From Gnomoniopsis sp. IMI 355080 (Eukaryota; Ascomycota; Sordariomycetes; Diaporthales; Gnomoniaceae): 64,000 bases of DNA. This document shows, in pieces, positions 36,503 through 48,890 of this stretch. The stretch's first letter is position 1. Each line of letters starts with the position of its first letter. A program made the position numbers and the translations under genes. The stretch covers positions 62,001 through 126,000 of the forward strand of contig JAPEVC010000092.1 of assembly GCA_027946555.1 (NCBI GenBank). The letters are read 5' to 3'. The notes under the pieces are model-generated. The model worked only from the letters and a program-made list of their open reading frames with translations. It was not told the origin of the DNA and made no database searches.

Positions 36503-39403
36503 ATGAGTCAACCTCAATATGGGAACGACATGGACCGATCAGCAACCGGGGATATCATTAGGAGGGCGAGGGAACGTGCCGAAGCAGGGCTGCCGAGAGA
36601 GGACTACGAGACATTTCTGCGCCGACAACAAGCAGAGCGAGAGCGTCAGCAAGCAGAATTGAATAATCGCTCTGCCTCACCCTCACCAGAAATCCCGCCG
36701 AGGAACCGGCCGCCACAAGGGTCCCCAGATAGTGGTCTACCGAGGCAACGCCTTCAAGCACCGCCAGGGTTCCAAGACAAAGATGGCCAGCTCGCGTTGC
36801 AAATTTCCAGGCCAGCTCCTGTACCACAATGGCCCCTAGCTGGGCCTTTAGCAGCCCCCTCGACACCACTAGACGCGGAACCTTACAGACCACCAGCAGG
36901 GAGCTCGCCGCCGCAGCGACCGCCTCGTCCCAGCCATGTGCCGTCGATTCTTGATGGATCGAAAATCCAGGACCCGACCCCGTCCTTCCAATACCAGCCG
37001 CCGAGCGACCGAGACTCGGACTATATTTCCTCCTCTGTGCCAGAGACACCGTCCACTCTGTCACGACCTTCAACTTTGTCCTCCGTGGCCTCAATACCCG
37101 ACTTCCCGTTGCCTATCCAGGCTCCGCCACCACCAGCGATGGGACCGCCCCGAAGGAGTGTAACGCTTGGGCCCCCACCATCAGCAAGGCGTGGCGCCTC
37201 GTCATTTTATTCTCACCTTTCTTATGTCTCGCCGATCCCCGAGGAGAGTCCACGATCAAGATCGCACACCTCTTACGCTTCCAGTGCGGCTATGCCCGAG
37301 AACTGGGGAACGCCTTCGCCCGTAGACGACGGCTCCCAATACGCCGAGGTCTTTTTCGACGAGACTGTCACCGAGCCCGATGAGCCTAGTCCGGCATCAG
37401 TACAGTCGATGCATTTTGATGACGAAGAGGGTGACGAGAGCCGACTGGTCAGAAATGCAAGCGTTGGACGAAGAGGAAAAGCTGCGCTGGTGACGACCCT
37501 GACGCCAACAGCACCACGGGACGCGAGCAGGAGCTCGGAATCTTCGCCCGAGAGACCTGAAGTAGGGCCAATGCAATCTGGTCCTTTTAATGGTGGCACA
37601 GGGTTTTTGGAAGCATCCTCGAATTCTTCTACCACCGTACCAACCCTCAGTACGGGCCGTGCTGCTCACCCGAGCATGGCGCCGCCATCGGCCGAGGACA
37701 TGATCATCGCATTTGACGCGGCCTCTGCGATGGATCCACGCTTTTCTAGACGTATGTCTGAACTGAACGACAATGGGGAGGGTGATAAGAGAGCTTCGCG
37801 CGGTTTCAGCCGGTTTTCAGCCATAAGGCGCCCACCAAGGCTTGATATCGATGCAGTGAGAAACGCAGAGACACGTGGAAGCTTGACTAGTCTCCCGGAC
37901 TTGATCAGGCGGGCAACGAGGTTGGCGGCGAGTTTGGACAGGGGCAGAAGACCGGCCAGTCGATTCGACCTGGATGATTTCCCTACGGAGTTCTATGGTG
38001 CTGGTAACACGAGTAAGTTGGCAAACGTCGAAACAATGGATTCTGGTGAGCATAAAGCCATCCTAGTGCGACTGGATCCTCCTCAAAACAGGACATCTGA
38101 ACTAATGATGGACGCAGACGAGTATTACGATGATAAGCATCGGTCCGGCCTCTCGGACATGCTGGCAGCATTTCCGCCACCAGCTCAAGCGGGAAGCCGT
38201 ACAGGCATTCGCCAAAGTCTTCGGGATTCTGTCCTGTCTTGGCCTCTGCCTCCTCTCAACGGCAACGGCCCGGGGACCCCTAGAGGAGGCCAAGGTTTAG
38301 GACCCGATGGATATTCATCCTCGAGAGGAACCACTCCCGAAGACCAAAAGAAGGGTCGTCGCTGCTGCGGTCTGCCACTTTGGGGCTTCATCCTCATCGT
38401 CATCATCATCCTGATTCTCGTAGCGGCTGCTGTGATTATACCCATTGAATTCTTTGTTATCCGCAGGAACAACCAAGCAGCGAACACCACGGCAGCGGCC
38501 GATCAACAATGCCAAAACCAACTGACCTGTCAGAATGGAGGAACTAATGTCGTGACAAACGGCATCTGCTCTTGCATCTGCAGCAATGGCTTCACCGGCT
38601 TCGACTGCTCGACTTCAGATTCCGCGGGCTGTACTACTACCACCGTATCTGGTGCTACTAATATCAATAATGTCACACTGGGAGACGCCATTCCTCGCCT
38701 CCTGTCCGAGGCCTCAACTAATTTTGCCATCACACTGTCCGACACTGCGATCCTCGGCAAACTCAATGCAGGAAACCTCAGTTGCACATCTCAGAACGCC
38801 CTCGTCACCTTTGACGGGGCCGACGGGAGCACCACGACAAATGTTGCACTGGCTGATTCACTATCGAACAATGTTGAGGAAGCAGCGGTTGCGGAGAACG
38901 TCGGCATTGCTACCCTCACCATTATGGCGGGCCAGTCAACTACGACGACACTGACTATTGGCTTGTCTTCGCTCTCACCGACCACGACGATCACCATCAC
39001 CCGGACAATGACAAGTGAATGGGTGCCCTCATCGACCGTAGCGACGAGCACGCCAACGGTATCGGCGACCACGACGACTTCTGCTGCGCCGGTCACCACC
39101 CCTAGTGCAACCTTCACAGTCTCGCAAAATGCTCTCGATTTTGCAAGAGTGGGCGTCTTGCTTGTGTTGCAACAGGACAGCCTGAGTGAGGCCACGACGG
39201 CCCAGAGCTCGCTGCAGACATTCTTCTCATCAGCCGCGACAGGTGCAACAATCGCGGCTGCCAGCAATGTCTCCCTCAGCAACGGCAACTCGATCGACTT
39301 GGTGAACTTCAAGATCGACGCAGGAGCTGGGTTGGTGGGATCGCTTGTCACTTCCACGAAGCGAGAACTGGAAGAAGGGATGAGTTTCGATCTTTGGGCT
39401 TGA
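36503..39403 (+). CDS. Large membrane protein with an EGF-like motif and disordered N-terminal region
   Basis: Single exon, 966 aa. Residues 1 to about 620 are Pro/Ser-rich, probably disordered and cytosolic, with an early charged helix (RRARERAEAGLPREDYETFL, then RRQQAERERQQAEL). One strong membrane helix lies at about 627-655 (WGFILIVIIILILVAAAVII) after a dibasic/dicysteine KKGRRCCG. Just outside follows a six-cysteine EGF-like motif at about 669-705 (CQNQLTCQNGG to CSCICSNGFTGFDC). The rest is Ser/Thr-rich, likely O-glycosylated, with two alpha/beta-looking blocks. No GPI signal. The pattern is known from fungal predicted glycoproteins of unknown role; an adhesion or signalling function at the plasma membrane is inference only. 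Start chosen as the first Met, with MDRS at codon 10 an alternative. Confidence 0.88.
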   Translation: MSQPQYGNDMDRSATGDIIRRARERAEAGLPREDYETFLRRQQAERERQQAELNNRSASPSPEIPPRNRPPQGSPDSGLPRQRLQAPPGFQDKDGQLALQISRPAPVPQWPLAGPLAAPSTPLDAEPYRPPAGSSPPQRPPRPSHVPSILDGSKIQDPTPSFQYQPPSDRDSDYISSSVPETPSTLSRPSTLSSVASIPDFPLPIQAPPPPAMGPPRRSVTLGPPPSARRGASSFYSHLSYVSPIPEESPRSRSHTSYASSAAMPENWGTPSPVDDGSQYAEVFFDETVTEPDEPSPASVQSMHFDDEEGDESRLVRNASVGRRGKAALVTTLTPTAPRDASRSSESSPERPEVGPMQSGPFNGGTGFLEASSNSSTTVPTLSTGRAAHPSMAPPSAEDMIIAFDAASAMDPRFSRRMSELNDNGEGDKRASRGFSRFSAIRRPPRLDIDAVRNAETRGSLTSLPDLIRRATRLAASLDRGRRPASRFDLDDFPTEFYGAGNTSKLANVETMDSGEHKAILVRLDPPQNRTSELMMDADEYYDDKHRSGLSDMLAAFPPPAQAGSRTGIRQSLRDSVLSWPLPPLNGNGPGTPRGGQGLGPDGYSSSRGTTPEDQKKGRRCCGLPLWGFILIVIIILILVAAAVIIPIEFFVIRRNNQAANTTAAADQQCQNQLTCQNGGTNVVTNGICSCICSNGFTGFDCSTSDSAGCTTTTVSGATNINNVTLGDAIPRLLSEASTNFAITLSDTAILGKLNAGNLSCTSQNALVTFDGADGSTTTNVALADSLSNNVEEAAVAENVGIATLTIMAGQSTTTTLTIGLSSLSPTTTITITRTMTSEWVPSSTVATSTPTVSATTTTSAAPVTTPSATFTVSQNALDFARVGVLLVLQQDSLSEATTAQSSLQTFFSSAATGATIAAASNVSLSNGNSIDLVNFKIDAGAGLVGSLVTSTKRELEEGMSFDLWA

Positions 39404-40876
39404 GAGAAAAACCAAGCCGGACGAAGTTCAACGGCGGGCTTTTCAGGCAGGCAATGCGTTTCTTATTTTTTGCTTTTCGATGAGACATGAGAACCCGGAC
39501 ATCGCATCTGAAACAACGTTTCTACCCACATACATCCAGGCGTCAGGACATGAAAAAACGAAGCCACACACGGCGGACACAACTCTTTAGTTCTTCGTTC
39601 TCTTTTCTGTTTTTGACTTTTTGAATATTTACCCTTCTTCTCATTAATTCTCACCGGCGGAGATGTATTCCACAACCCATACAAAGCCAGAAAGAGCAAT
39701 ACCTCTAACCCGGCTTTGTCATGAACTTTACGCTGCGCGCTTCACAACCCACATTTTGTTCATTTCCCCCCCGTTTTCCCCTTGTCTTTGCGAACCTTCT
39801 ATATACCACCCTGTACAATTATCATTACCAAGTGCACGATGATGCGGCGCACTTTTTCTTTTTTTCGCTTGATGTTCTAGTTCAACGAGCCTGTTTGAGC
39901 TCAGCTTGCTGGCTTGGCTCGTCGGATAGAGGTGTGTTGTGTATATATGTGATTCAGACCGTCTACATGGAGGAAACTTGAATCTGGAGGGAGAGGTCGA
40001 ATCAGGCCGAAGAGGCTTGGGGCGAGTAAAAATAACTGGATGTATATAACATCTAATGAGATATATACCCTTGTCAGGAGTGTAAACTGTTGATCCCTTT
40101 CGTTGTGATTGTACAATTTCGCCCCCATCGATAACACCCTGAGTGAAGGAATTGCAAGTTAGTATGACTACAGGATCTCGGTTTTGTTGCTGGGCTAATG
40201 AATGACTTGATGCTGGTGTGGTCAACAAGACGTCACTCGGGGGTGAGAGGGGGTATATTCTAAAGTATGATGGCTTCACCTATGGGTTGCACACACTCCA
40301 TGAGAAGCCCATATTACCTTGTCGCGACATACCAAGTCAACCTCCCATCCGGGAAGAGCTTGTACAAATCACCTGAGGTCAACTAAATCAAGCATACGCA
40401 AGGGACAGGCCAAGGGGAACGGTGTTGCAGTATCATCCGATGTGTTGTCCTAAGAGTACTAAGCAATGTAAATGTATTAGCGGAGACTAAAGAGGACGTC
40501 TCGGGCGCCCTGCTGAGAGTGTTGCACAGTAGACATGCCAGATATAAAAATCATACCATACTAGGTTTCCACAAGCACAAAGGAAGTTGGCGCCAAGATA
40601 TTGCTCCACTCTCCATTGGGGGTATCTACTCTACCAAAAAATCTGCATCATCTTCTCGTCCCGAAACACCATCAATCCCATCCCTGGTTTTTCGGCTTGT
40701 TCTACAGTCATTCTTGTTCTACCCGTTATAGCTTGATACGAAGGGGAATTCTCCATCGAGTCGGCTGTGATCTTACGGAAGACAGGCGGTGAATGTGTCG
40801 TTGATCACTTGCTGTTCTCCGCGGCGAGGTTTTAGTGCTGGGGTGCCTTGAACCCTTGTGAGAAAGAAGCAGCTCT
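39404..40876. other. Intergenic between convergent genes
   Basis: No gene supported. It holds the 3' UTRs of the EGF-like membrane protein and of the dynein chain gene. A minus-strand open frame at 39728-40279 has no recognisable features. Confidence 0.5.
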
Positions 40877-42767
40877 CTATGCTCCGTTCTTCGCCCCAGG
40901 CCCCTTACGGTTCATTAGGTTGGTGAAAAAGTTTTGCAGGTTCTCGGTGTCGATGGGCTGTTGTTGGTCTGTAGGCTCCTCAATAGGGCTATCCGGCTCA
41001 GGGGAGGAACCATACGTTTGGCGGTCCTGCAACAAGCATGTCAACAAGATAACGTACGACTTTGCAATAGAGGAAAAATTTCACTGGACTTACTTGCAGC
41101 CGCTTGACCATATCATCAGCGTCAACCTGGATTCCGCCCACGTTGAACTGCACAGGCCCAATGTGATCCGTAACGTCCGCTCTCTTCCCATCCTCGTCGA
41201 TGTCTTTGATAGCCTTCGCACCCTTGCCCTTCGCACGCTCTTCCTGGGTCTTCTCCTCTTCAATCTTCTGCTTGAACGTCTCAAGCTTCGTGACCTGCGC
41301 GCCGAGGAATGTCTGTGTGTCCTGTGTCTCGACCTCAAGCTTGGTGGAGTGTGTATCACGTCCGGCCATTTGCAGCGCGTCGTGGGAAGGGTTGCGAATT
41401 GACGCTTCGAACATGGTGACCGCGGATCCAGGCGTGACTTCGTACCCATCTGCGTCGAATTCGACACCGTTCGCGTCGCCATTCTCAGCGTTGATGGCAT
41501 CGCGACCCGGTGGTGGATATTTACTTTCGAGGTCAATGGACCAGCCTTCGCTAACGGCCTCGACATCGAAACCCTCACGAAGCACACGAATCTTTCCCCA
41601 GGAGTCCCAATTGGGCGGTACGGCCACCTTGTCCCGGTCGATAACGTTTGGTTTGAGGGGCTGCTTTTTCAGGAGGGAATGTATCCCTAGACTCGAGTGG
41701 ACCAGGGTTTGGAGTTGTGAGGGTACTGAAGGTGCTGTATAAATGAGGGAGGCACCGTCTGCGTGGCAGTCAGTATTTTGAGCATCATCTCTTGGGCATA
41801 TGATTCTCACGCCTTAGCAATATCGTCCGCATAAACTGCAAGACAACATCAAATTCCTCCTCCTTCCAGCTTTGAGTCCTTTCCAATATTTCCATGTTCT
41901 CAGCCTGAACAAAGCGTCAGCATCGGTAAGCTCGGTCGCGCAAGCGGGCCGACTTACGTTCTGGCAAACCACGCAAAGTGGCAGACCTAGGGGCTCTTCC
42001 CATTCGCCGGGGCCGAGCGGTAACGACACATCTCCGTCCGCAGCTGCTGTCGCCACAGTGCCATCCAAGTTCAAAGGGCCACCGCGACCCCTTTCTTTCC
42101 ACTGGCTCATGACCTCCTCCATCGTGACCGTGCTCTCATTCGGAAGGGCAAGCAGAACGGTGCGCAGCAGGAGCATCCACTCCCGGAGCTGCCGTATCCA
42201 CGACCACGGCTCAGACCAGTCTAAAAGGACGACAAGGACGGTGTTCGGTATCGATTGCGGCGTAAGGATTGGTTTGATCAGGGGCGCAAAGGATGGCGAA
42301 GGACTGGTGAGGAGGTACATCGAGATGCGGGCGAGGTTATCTGCAGCACATCAGCAAACGGTCTGGGGCAAGGAACCTAGTGCTCAGCCTACCCTCATGA
42401 TCCGCATCAAGGAGGTCATAGTAGGTATAACCAAGGGCGAACTGATTCGCGACCGGGGGAATTTTGTTCCCTCTATCAAAGTTCCTCCGTAGGTCGTTGT
42501 TGGAAAGCGATTCGATAAATTCCCTCTGTGACTCGACAGTACCACCTAGCAGCAGTCAGCACCCCTCCTTGTATGGCGATGTGCACAAGGTTATAAGGAC
42601 GTACCCATCACGAGCAAGTTCTTCTCCGGTAAGCGCTTTCCGCTGGCGACAGAGTCCAACATGGAACTCCACATGTCCTTCTTTTGGTCGCCATTCTTGC
42701 CCTCGGAGCCGCCTGAGCCAGAGGCGCTGGTGTAGGTGGAGAAGCGGTTGGCGTTGGTCGCCGCCAT
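40877..42767 (-). CDS. Cytoplasmic dynein light intermediate chain
   Basis: Dynein subunit that links the heavy chain to cargo adaptors for retrograde microtubule transport and nuclear migration. Six exons: 42767-42605, 42545-42393, 42340-41958, 41904-41811, 41758-41094 and 41026-40877; five introns of 52-67 bp; 535 aa. Family blocks include KDMWSSMLDSVASGKRLPEK, NLLVMGGTVESQREFIESLS, NQFALGYTYYDLLDADHED, LLDWSEPWSWIRQLREWM and LRHGASLIYTAPS, with the C-terminal LQNFFTNLMNRK. The Ras-like fold normally carries a P-loop near the start; here that position reads GGTVESQRE with no GK[ST], so nucleotide binding by the classic loop is unlikely, in line with the divergent P-loop of fungal members. 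The two short middle exons were placed by phase and conservation. Confidence 0.95.
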
Positions 42768-43747
42768 ATTCGTTGCTTACCCTGACCGTCCGTCAAGAGA
42801 GATATTCAAGGTCGGGCGCAGAAGTTGAGACTCATTGCTGGTGTGGTGTTGGGAGGAGACTCGGCAGCGAGAAGTGCGTGGAGCGTTGTGCGGTGTGGGA
42901 CAGAGGCGCGCTCAAGATTGTCGGTTATTGGACTCAGCAACGCGTCAATTCAAGCCTGATAAGGCGGGGCTAATGCTCCTTTAAGTTTTGCTCAGTTGAG
43001 GAGACTCCAAAGCTGCGCGTGTGGTAGCTTGAAGGCGTTCGTCTGGTGGTACTGCCGTCCAAAATAAATATGCAGCTTGTCAGGTCAAGCACGGGCAGAG
43101 GTTGTTTTGTTTGAATGCCTCCCGCCGAGCCGCCAGTGTCATCTAGGGGACGGTGCATTAGCTCATGCAGTTGGAGCTTTGCGTTGCAGCTAACACGTTG
43201 CCTCGGTGGTTGATAGCAGATGTGTTAAGCCTCTGTAATTAGCCTAGACGCTGCATGGGTATGCCCGCAACCATTTGAGGGCATCGAACAGCACGATACC
43301 CAACAACCTAAACTAACTCCATGGAGACAGCTATACAACAAGTATAAAGAAGCGACCTCGTGGTCAAATGCTATGTATTTCTGTGAAATTCCGAGTGAAT
43401 ATGCAGCCTGGAATAATATTGCTATGGCATACTTGACCCGTTCAAGTGGGTTTGCTCTTTCATGGACCTCAGCATGACCAAACCGGCGGCTGTATCAGAA
43501 CCTGCTTAAGAGAGAACAGGTATGTATATTTGCTGGAGCATCTTAAGCTGCCGATAAATAATATTCCAGGATGATTGAGATGTGTCCCTCGTATTTGGCA
43601 AGCAGTGGCTGTCTAACAAGGAAGGGCATTTACTCAATATCACCACCTCGCCCAAACTTAAGCCAAAGTGGTTGGCCGCCAACAGTTGACCTCAGCGACC
43701 TAGATTGGTCAGGACTTCCTCCGTTCAAAGCTGAATCAGCAAGGTGT
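42768..43747. other. Intergenic: dynein chain promoter side and P450 3' side
   Basis: No gene supported. Both flanking genes are on the minus strand, so this holds the promoter of the dynein chain gene and the 3' UTR of the P450. Confidence 0.5.
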
Positions 43748-45566
43748 TCAAGAGTATGATCGCTTCTTCAACTGCACCATCGGACCATCCCTTGATGAAA
43801 CAAAAACGTCGTACGTCTGGTACTGGTCAGGGTTTCGGCGACCGGGCCTACCGTTGTGCGGATCGCCTCCCCCCAGATTATTATTCGGGTCTCTGCTGAT
43901 CTCGAATTTGAAGATCAGCTTAGCAAGAACAAGACTCATCTCCATCCAAGCCAGATTCTTCCCTATGCAGCCTCGGGATCCAGTGGAGAAAGCAGACAAC
44001 GCTCGTTCTTGTTCATAGACGGTTTCCTGCGAGACCATCTTGCCATCAGGCCCTTTGTCCCCCACGACCCATCGCTCTGGAAGGAACTCGGTTGGGTCCA
44101 GGAATATGTCTTTATTATATCCCAACCCGTAAGGCGAAGTGCCAATATTGACACCAGCCGGGAAGTACTGCCCCTGGATCACAGCGCCACCGGGGAGGAC
44201 TTCACGGTCCAGAACGGCCGCAACGGGCGGTGTCATCCGCAGGCCCTCACTGATCATAGCGCGGAGAAATACGCAAGACTGCAGCTTGGGACCGGGTGTA
44301 ATTTCTTCAGCGCTGTTGAAGGCAGCGAGCACTTCGTCGGCGAGCCTGTTTTGGACGTCTACCCGGCGTACAAGATAGAATAGCAGGCCGGCGAGGACGA
44401 TTGCGGTTGTATCAGCTCCGGCTATGATTAGCAGTTGGCATTCTTCAAACAGCTCGTTCGTTGTATACCCCAAGTTCCCCGTGTCCTTGTCCAGCGTATG
44501 GAAGATATAATGAAAGAAGTCTTTGCGTAGTTTGGTGTCTTCCTGGCTGGTTCGAGCTTTCTCTTCGGATGTGGTACGCTCCTCGAGGGCTTTGTCCACC
44601 CATGAATTCCAACACCTAACATCCTCTGGAGCAAAGTGCTCTAGGAGCCAGTTCAGTCCACGGGGCTTGAGCCAGACCAAGAGTGGCGCCATTGGCGAGA
44701 CTGCGAACTGTGCATATCCTCAGTAACAGCACCTTGCTAAAAAGCTCAAGAAGCGGCGCCGACTTAGCATGGGTGGAATTTACCGGCCACAACGCACTCG
44801 ACATGCTGTCCATCAAGTGGATCACGTATCGCAAGGTACTGTCTTTTTCCTTCATTCCGAAAGATCTACCTAAACACAGATCCCCCATGATGTCAAATAC
44901 CTAATGTGCCGCATCAGAAGTGATTGTCCTCATAATAATCAATCGCATTTTGACAAGAGCAAGGTATATCGAGACGTAACTTACAAGCCAGTTCATCCAG
45001 TCAGCCATATTCAGTGACGGCGACCAGCCCCCCTCAGGTACCTCGGCCTCGAGCAGCTCACACCAGCGGTCTAGATTCGCTTTCACGTACGGCTCGTACC
45101 CACGTAGGGCCCGCTCGGAGAACGCATTCGCCAGTACCCGCCTCTTGCGGCCATGCGCCCCATTTTCGATTGTCTGCAGTGTGCTCTGGGCATCAGGACG
45201 GCGGGGATAGAACGCGTAGTTGTGAGACTTGGTATTGTTTCCTTTGGGCCCATAGATGGAGCGGAACGCATCCGGCGTGTTGAGCATGACACTGTCGGGG
45301 CGATATCGCACCGTGGTACCGTACTTCTCCTGCAGCCGGAACAGCCAGAGGTGGCGGTCTTGCTTGCGAGTGTGCCACCATGACGGGATGGTGGAGAGGC
45401 GGGCCCACAGGGGCCCGGGATATGCTGCGAGGGGGTGGAAAAAGAGGCTGTACACGACTGTGTGTAGGATGTAACAAACGAGAGTCAGGGCCCCTAACCA
45501 TGATAGATTGGGGGCGGAGATGTTGCCGGTGAGGTTCTCAAAGTACATGGCTCGTGCGATCGTCAC
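43748..45566 (-). CDS. Cytochrome P450 monooxygenase
   Basis: Microsomal heme monooxygenase of the fungal class II type. Three exons: 45566-44985, 44900-44784 and 44707-43748 (introns 84 and 76 bp); 552 aa. One N-terminal membrane anchor (about residues 20-42) is followed by the proline hinge FHPLAAYPGPLWARLS. Core motifs are intact: I-helix AGADTT (about 329-334), K-helix EGLR (about 387-390), PERW (about 443-446) and the heme loop FSTGSRGCIG (about 473-482, Cys ligand about 480). The second intron is needed because the frame breaks between LWP and FAVSPMAPLLVWLKPRG; a GTAAAT donor restores it in phase. Overall resemblance is to the benzoate-4-monooxygenase/pisatin-demethylase-like group, but the substrate cannot be told. 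It lies 3.4 kb from an MFS exporter. Confidence 0.95.
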
Positions 45567-45936
45567 CTTTGTGGATGTGCTTCCAGGTTGCGCTCAGATC
45601 ACACCGTGCAAACCTCTTGCAGAAGTGAGTGGATTAAGCGTTCTACCTTTACTTGCAGTCATTTATTGGCAGGCACCACGCATTGAGCCTCACCTGGGCA
45701 AACAACACGTCACTTTGCATCTGTGGCGTTCAAGGGTCTCAGTTGTGGTCAAGGTCCAAAGATGTAAGCACTGTACATAGATAGCTAGTGCAGACGCTGG
45801 GCTATACCGAAGTCGTGTACTGGTGTACTTCCGTACCTCGAACTATCGACCGCAGCAAAACTTCCAAGGCTCGGGTAAGACTTTGTGGGTCTTCATCTGC
45901 TGCAGCAACACCAACTAGGTAACCAGCACTGCGCAG

Positions 45937-46242
45937 ATGCAGCTTGATTATGGAGACTTGTATGTTGTGTTGACTATCCACTCAGCCACTTGGGTGGGTA
46001 TATCTAAGTCTTTCACCAAAGATTGCCAAAATGCTGATCTTGAAAAATTGATCTATGTTTTGCAGGCTGATTATGCAACTTTTGAATATGCTAATTGGTT
46101 GGACAATCGGGTTTCCCTGTTCTGTGAGCCAGGAAAAAATGATGTAGCACAAATTACCTACACTGCAACCTCCTCTTTACCAAATATTATCTCGAATGTT
46201 GCATCCGAATTAGCAAGTACAACGAATACTTACGTTCTTTGA
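45937..46242 (+). CDS. Doubtful AT-rich open frame (101 aa)
   Basis: Reads like protein with a varied composition (KDCQNADLEKLIYVLQADYA, ATFEYANWLDNRVSLFCEPG, DVAQITYTATSSLPNIISN) and no low-complexity artefacts. No signal peptide, domain or recognised relative. A TTTTGCAG at about 46056-46063 could be an acceptor that makes only the second half exonic. Codon choice is more A/T-rich at third positions than in the P450 or septin. It may be a remnant, a recent acquisition or chance. Confidence 0.28.
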   Translation: MQLDYGDLYVVLTIHSATWVGISKSFTKDCQNADLEKLIYVLQADYATFEYANWLDNRVSLFCEPGKNDVAQITYTATSSLPNIISNVASELASTTNTYVL

Positions 46243-48885
46243 ATCGTTGCGCTCATATTCCAAGGGAGAGTACATATCGTCACATCAGTTACCCAGGGGA
46301 TTTGATACATTGATTCTGTTGTTTTCAGGAGTTCCGCCTACTTGGGCCAGCTTTTACCTGTTTGGTTTCCTTGGTGACGAGGGAAAGGGCTTGCTCAGTA
46401 CCAACCTTGGTTACCCACGGGCTCAATTGCGACATTCGGCTCAACCTCTTGGCGATGAACTACAAACCAAAAGCCGAATGGCATGCCGGATCCCGAAGAA
46501 AACCAAGGGCGAGAAATGCAGCCAGCCGGAAGTTCCAGGTCAGGGACAAGCCCGGGCTTGTTCGTTGGTATATTGAGAACCTTGCAGTCAATCCGCAGCG
46601 CTACGTATAGTATACTTACTGATGTTACGCTACCTTTGTTTTTCAGGCTAAAGTGCCTCAAGCATGAATCTTTATATGTGGACTTCAATGCAAACAATAG
46701 ATTTCTCAAAACAGTCTACCATTAGTGTGATTATCTGGAAAGTGTGGCAGTTGGAATTGTAATAACACAATTCAGTTATTGGTAGTTACCGCGAGTCCTT
46801 GATTTTGCAGTTGCTATCCAACGTTCAAGGACTGCTGTCGTTGACCAAAGAGATCAACCTATGACTTACCGCCTTTCGATATAGTCACTACTTATATATG
46901 CTGCGACCACTTTTACTTTTTGCTGCCTCTGTTGCGCTCTACCAGGCACGGCTTCAGGAATTACGAATGTCCACAGTGTGGCAAGGTTCAAGAGGGTCTG
47001 GTGTCCATCAAATTGAAACATGACTACCTGTTTAGTAGGTAGATTTTCGTCAACATGCACTGCCTTGCATTCCATTATCAATACGATATCATGGCCATGT
47101 CTTGGCAGTAACGTTGAAGATCGCGGCGGACGGGCTAGAAATGTCTCTCACACTGATCACACAAGGCCCGAATAAGCAGGTAGGTAAGACTGTAATATCT
47201 CTACAAAGTGCTGGCAGTAGGAAAACAATTTCCCATCTACTGCGATGAAGCCTGTACGTATCTTCATCGTCGTTTTGACCCCCACTCTGGACTCTGTGAA
47301 GTGTGGCTCACGATCGACTCGGATTGCTTGGCTTGCAGTTCAAGCGGCTCAACAGAAAACAGGAGCCCTCAAAGCTTGCATGTGTTCCTGCAAGCCACCT
47401 TGCGGGCGGGTAAGTGAAAACCCCCTCTTCCGGCCTTGTGCTTTGCCAATGGTCGAGACAAGTTCCGGGACGAACCGTTCGTTTAATCAGCGGGCAGAGC
47501 GGATACCTAGGTTGAATCGTCCCGACTCCTTTCACCGACCTCTTGGCTGGGACCCTAGCGGGATTCCATTCGGCAACGTCCAGAAGTAGTTCTTGAGTCC
47601 AGCCTCTGAGTCAATTAAGGTTATAACTTATCAGATGTGACTGCGTTGCCATTGCCAAGGCGGCCCACTCTTTAATGCTAGCAAGGCGGCCCGAGACGAC
47701 CTCGGAAGATTCCTTTTTTTTTTTGTGGGACGTGCTGATCCCATCTAAGGATCTTCGACCTACCTTCTCGGCCGTCTAGACCGGTTTCCTTGCCTTAAAA
47801 TTTCAGACTACCTGTAAGGTCATCAGAATGGCATACTTGCTAGGAAAATTTTGACTGCTATTGACTGTCTGAATCACAATAGAATTGGGCAGCAATTTGT
47901 TCAAGGGTACGGCATCAGTCATAAGCACTCGGGGACCGCCTATCAATCTCAGCCTGCAATTTTGGTTGACGAAGGCCCATTTTCTCTTGGCTTCCGCGGA
48001 ATGATGGGAATCCACCTGCGAGAATAGGAGCGCCGATCCACTCGCATCGAAACCTCAGCGGGTGTATCCATCACGATCAGCGCTTCGAGGACGCAAGGCT
48101 GTCTTGGCAAAGTAAGGGATTGCAGCCTTTCTCCTGGGCAAGATAAGAGGAGCGGCTTAGTGGACTTTGTCGCTGCTGCTGACGACTGTCTTTCCTGACC
48201 TGCCAATCAGAAGACGTATCGAATGTTAGCCAAGGCTGCTTAATGTAAGGTGCCCGATGTTCACGATGTTGCTGTGCCGTATTTTTTTCTTCGCGTACCA
48301 TTTTATGCAACTCCGTGTGGACCTGGCTGCATGTGTTGTTCGGGAGCCCATTATATCATCAAGGGCAGTGACTCAAACCGTGGCAGTAACCTTTTCTTAT
48401 TATTTTTTGGGTTCCGTGCTGTGCGTTCCCTGACGCTTGGGCCATGTATCACAATTCTCGTGTTATGGAGGACGATCCTCACATTAGTGTGATTAGGAAA
48501 GTCTAGGTGAAATAAGTATCGTTGTGCTAAAAAAATCCGATAGGCAAGATAGAACCATACGTATGTATGAAAATAGTAAGACTAATTCGGTATACAGTCA
48601 ACCAGCACCACCGCATCATTTCGGATTGCTTAGCCGCAAGAACTAGATGCAACGGGAAATGACGTTTTTCAGCCTCGCAGCGGATGATCTTAATGCACGT
48701 GCACCACACGGAGCTCTACGGCCCTTGATACCGTTATGTATGCTCGAAGAGAGTGGAACTCTGGTGCCCGATGTACGAGAAAGCCCCTGCTGCCAAGATG
48801 TTGCTTTTAGAGACATGCTATAGCATGTTCCGCACAAAAGTGACCCATTGAAGATGCTGCACATCTCGTCCAGGCATTTAATGAA

Positions 48886-48890
48886 TATAA
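48886..48890 (+). promoter_or_regulatory. TATA-like element before the MFS gene
   Basis: TATAA (within ATGAATATAAGTAC) lies 89 bp before the start codon, a suitable core-promoter spacing. Confidence 0.4.

Noticed and set aside
43150..43180. A-box-like TTAGCTCATGCAGTTGG
   Set aside because: No matching B box or cloverleaf downstream.
46240..46740. Possible two-exon gene with a short intron ending in TTTTTCAG at about 46646
   Set aside because: A donor near 46605 is possible, but the frames on both sides show no domain and stop soon; not enough to call a gene.
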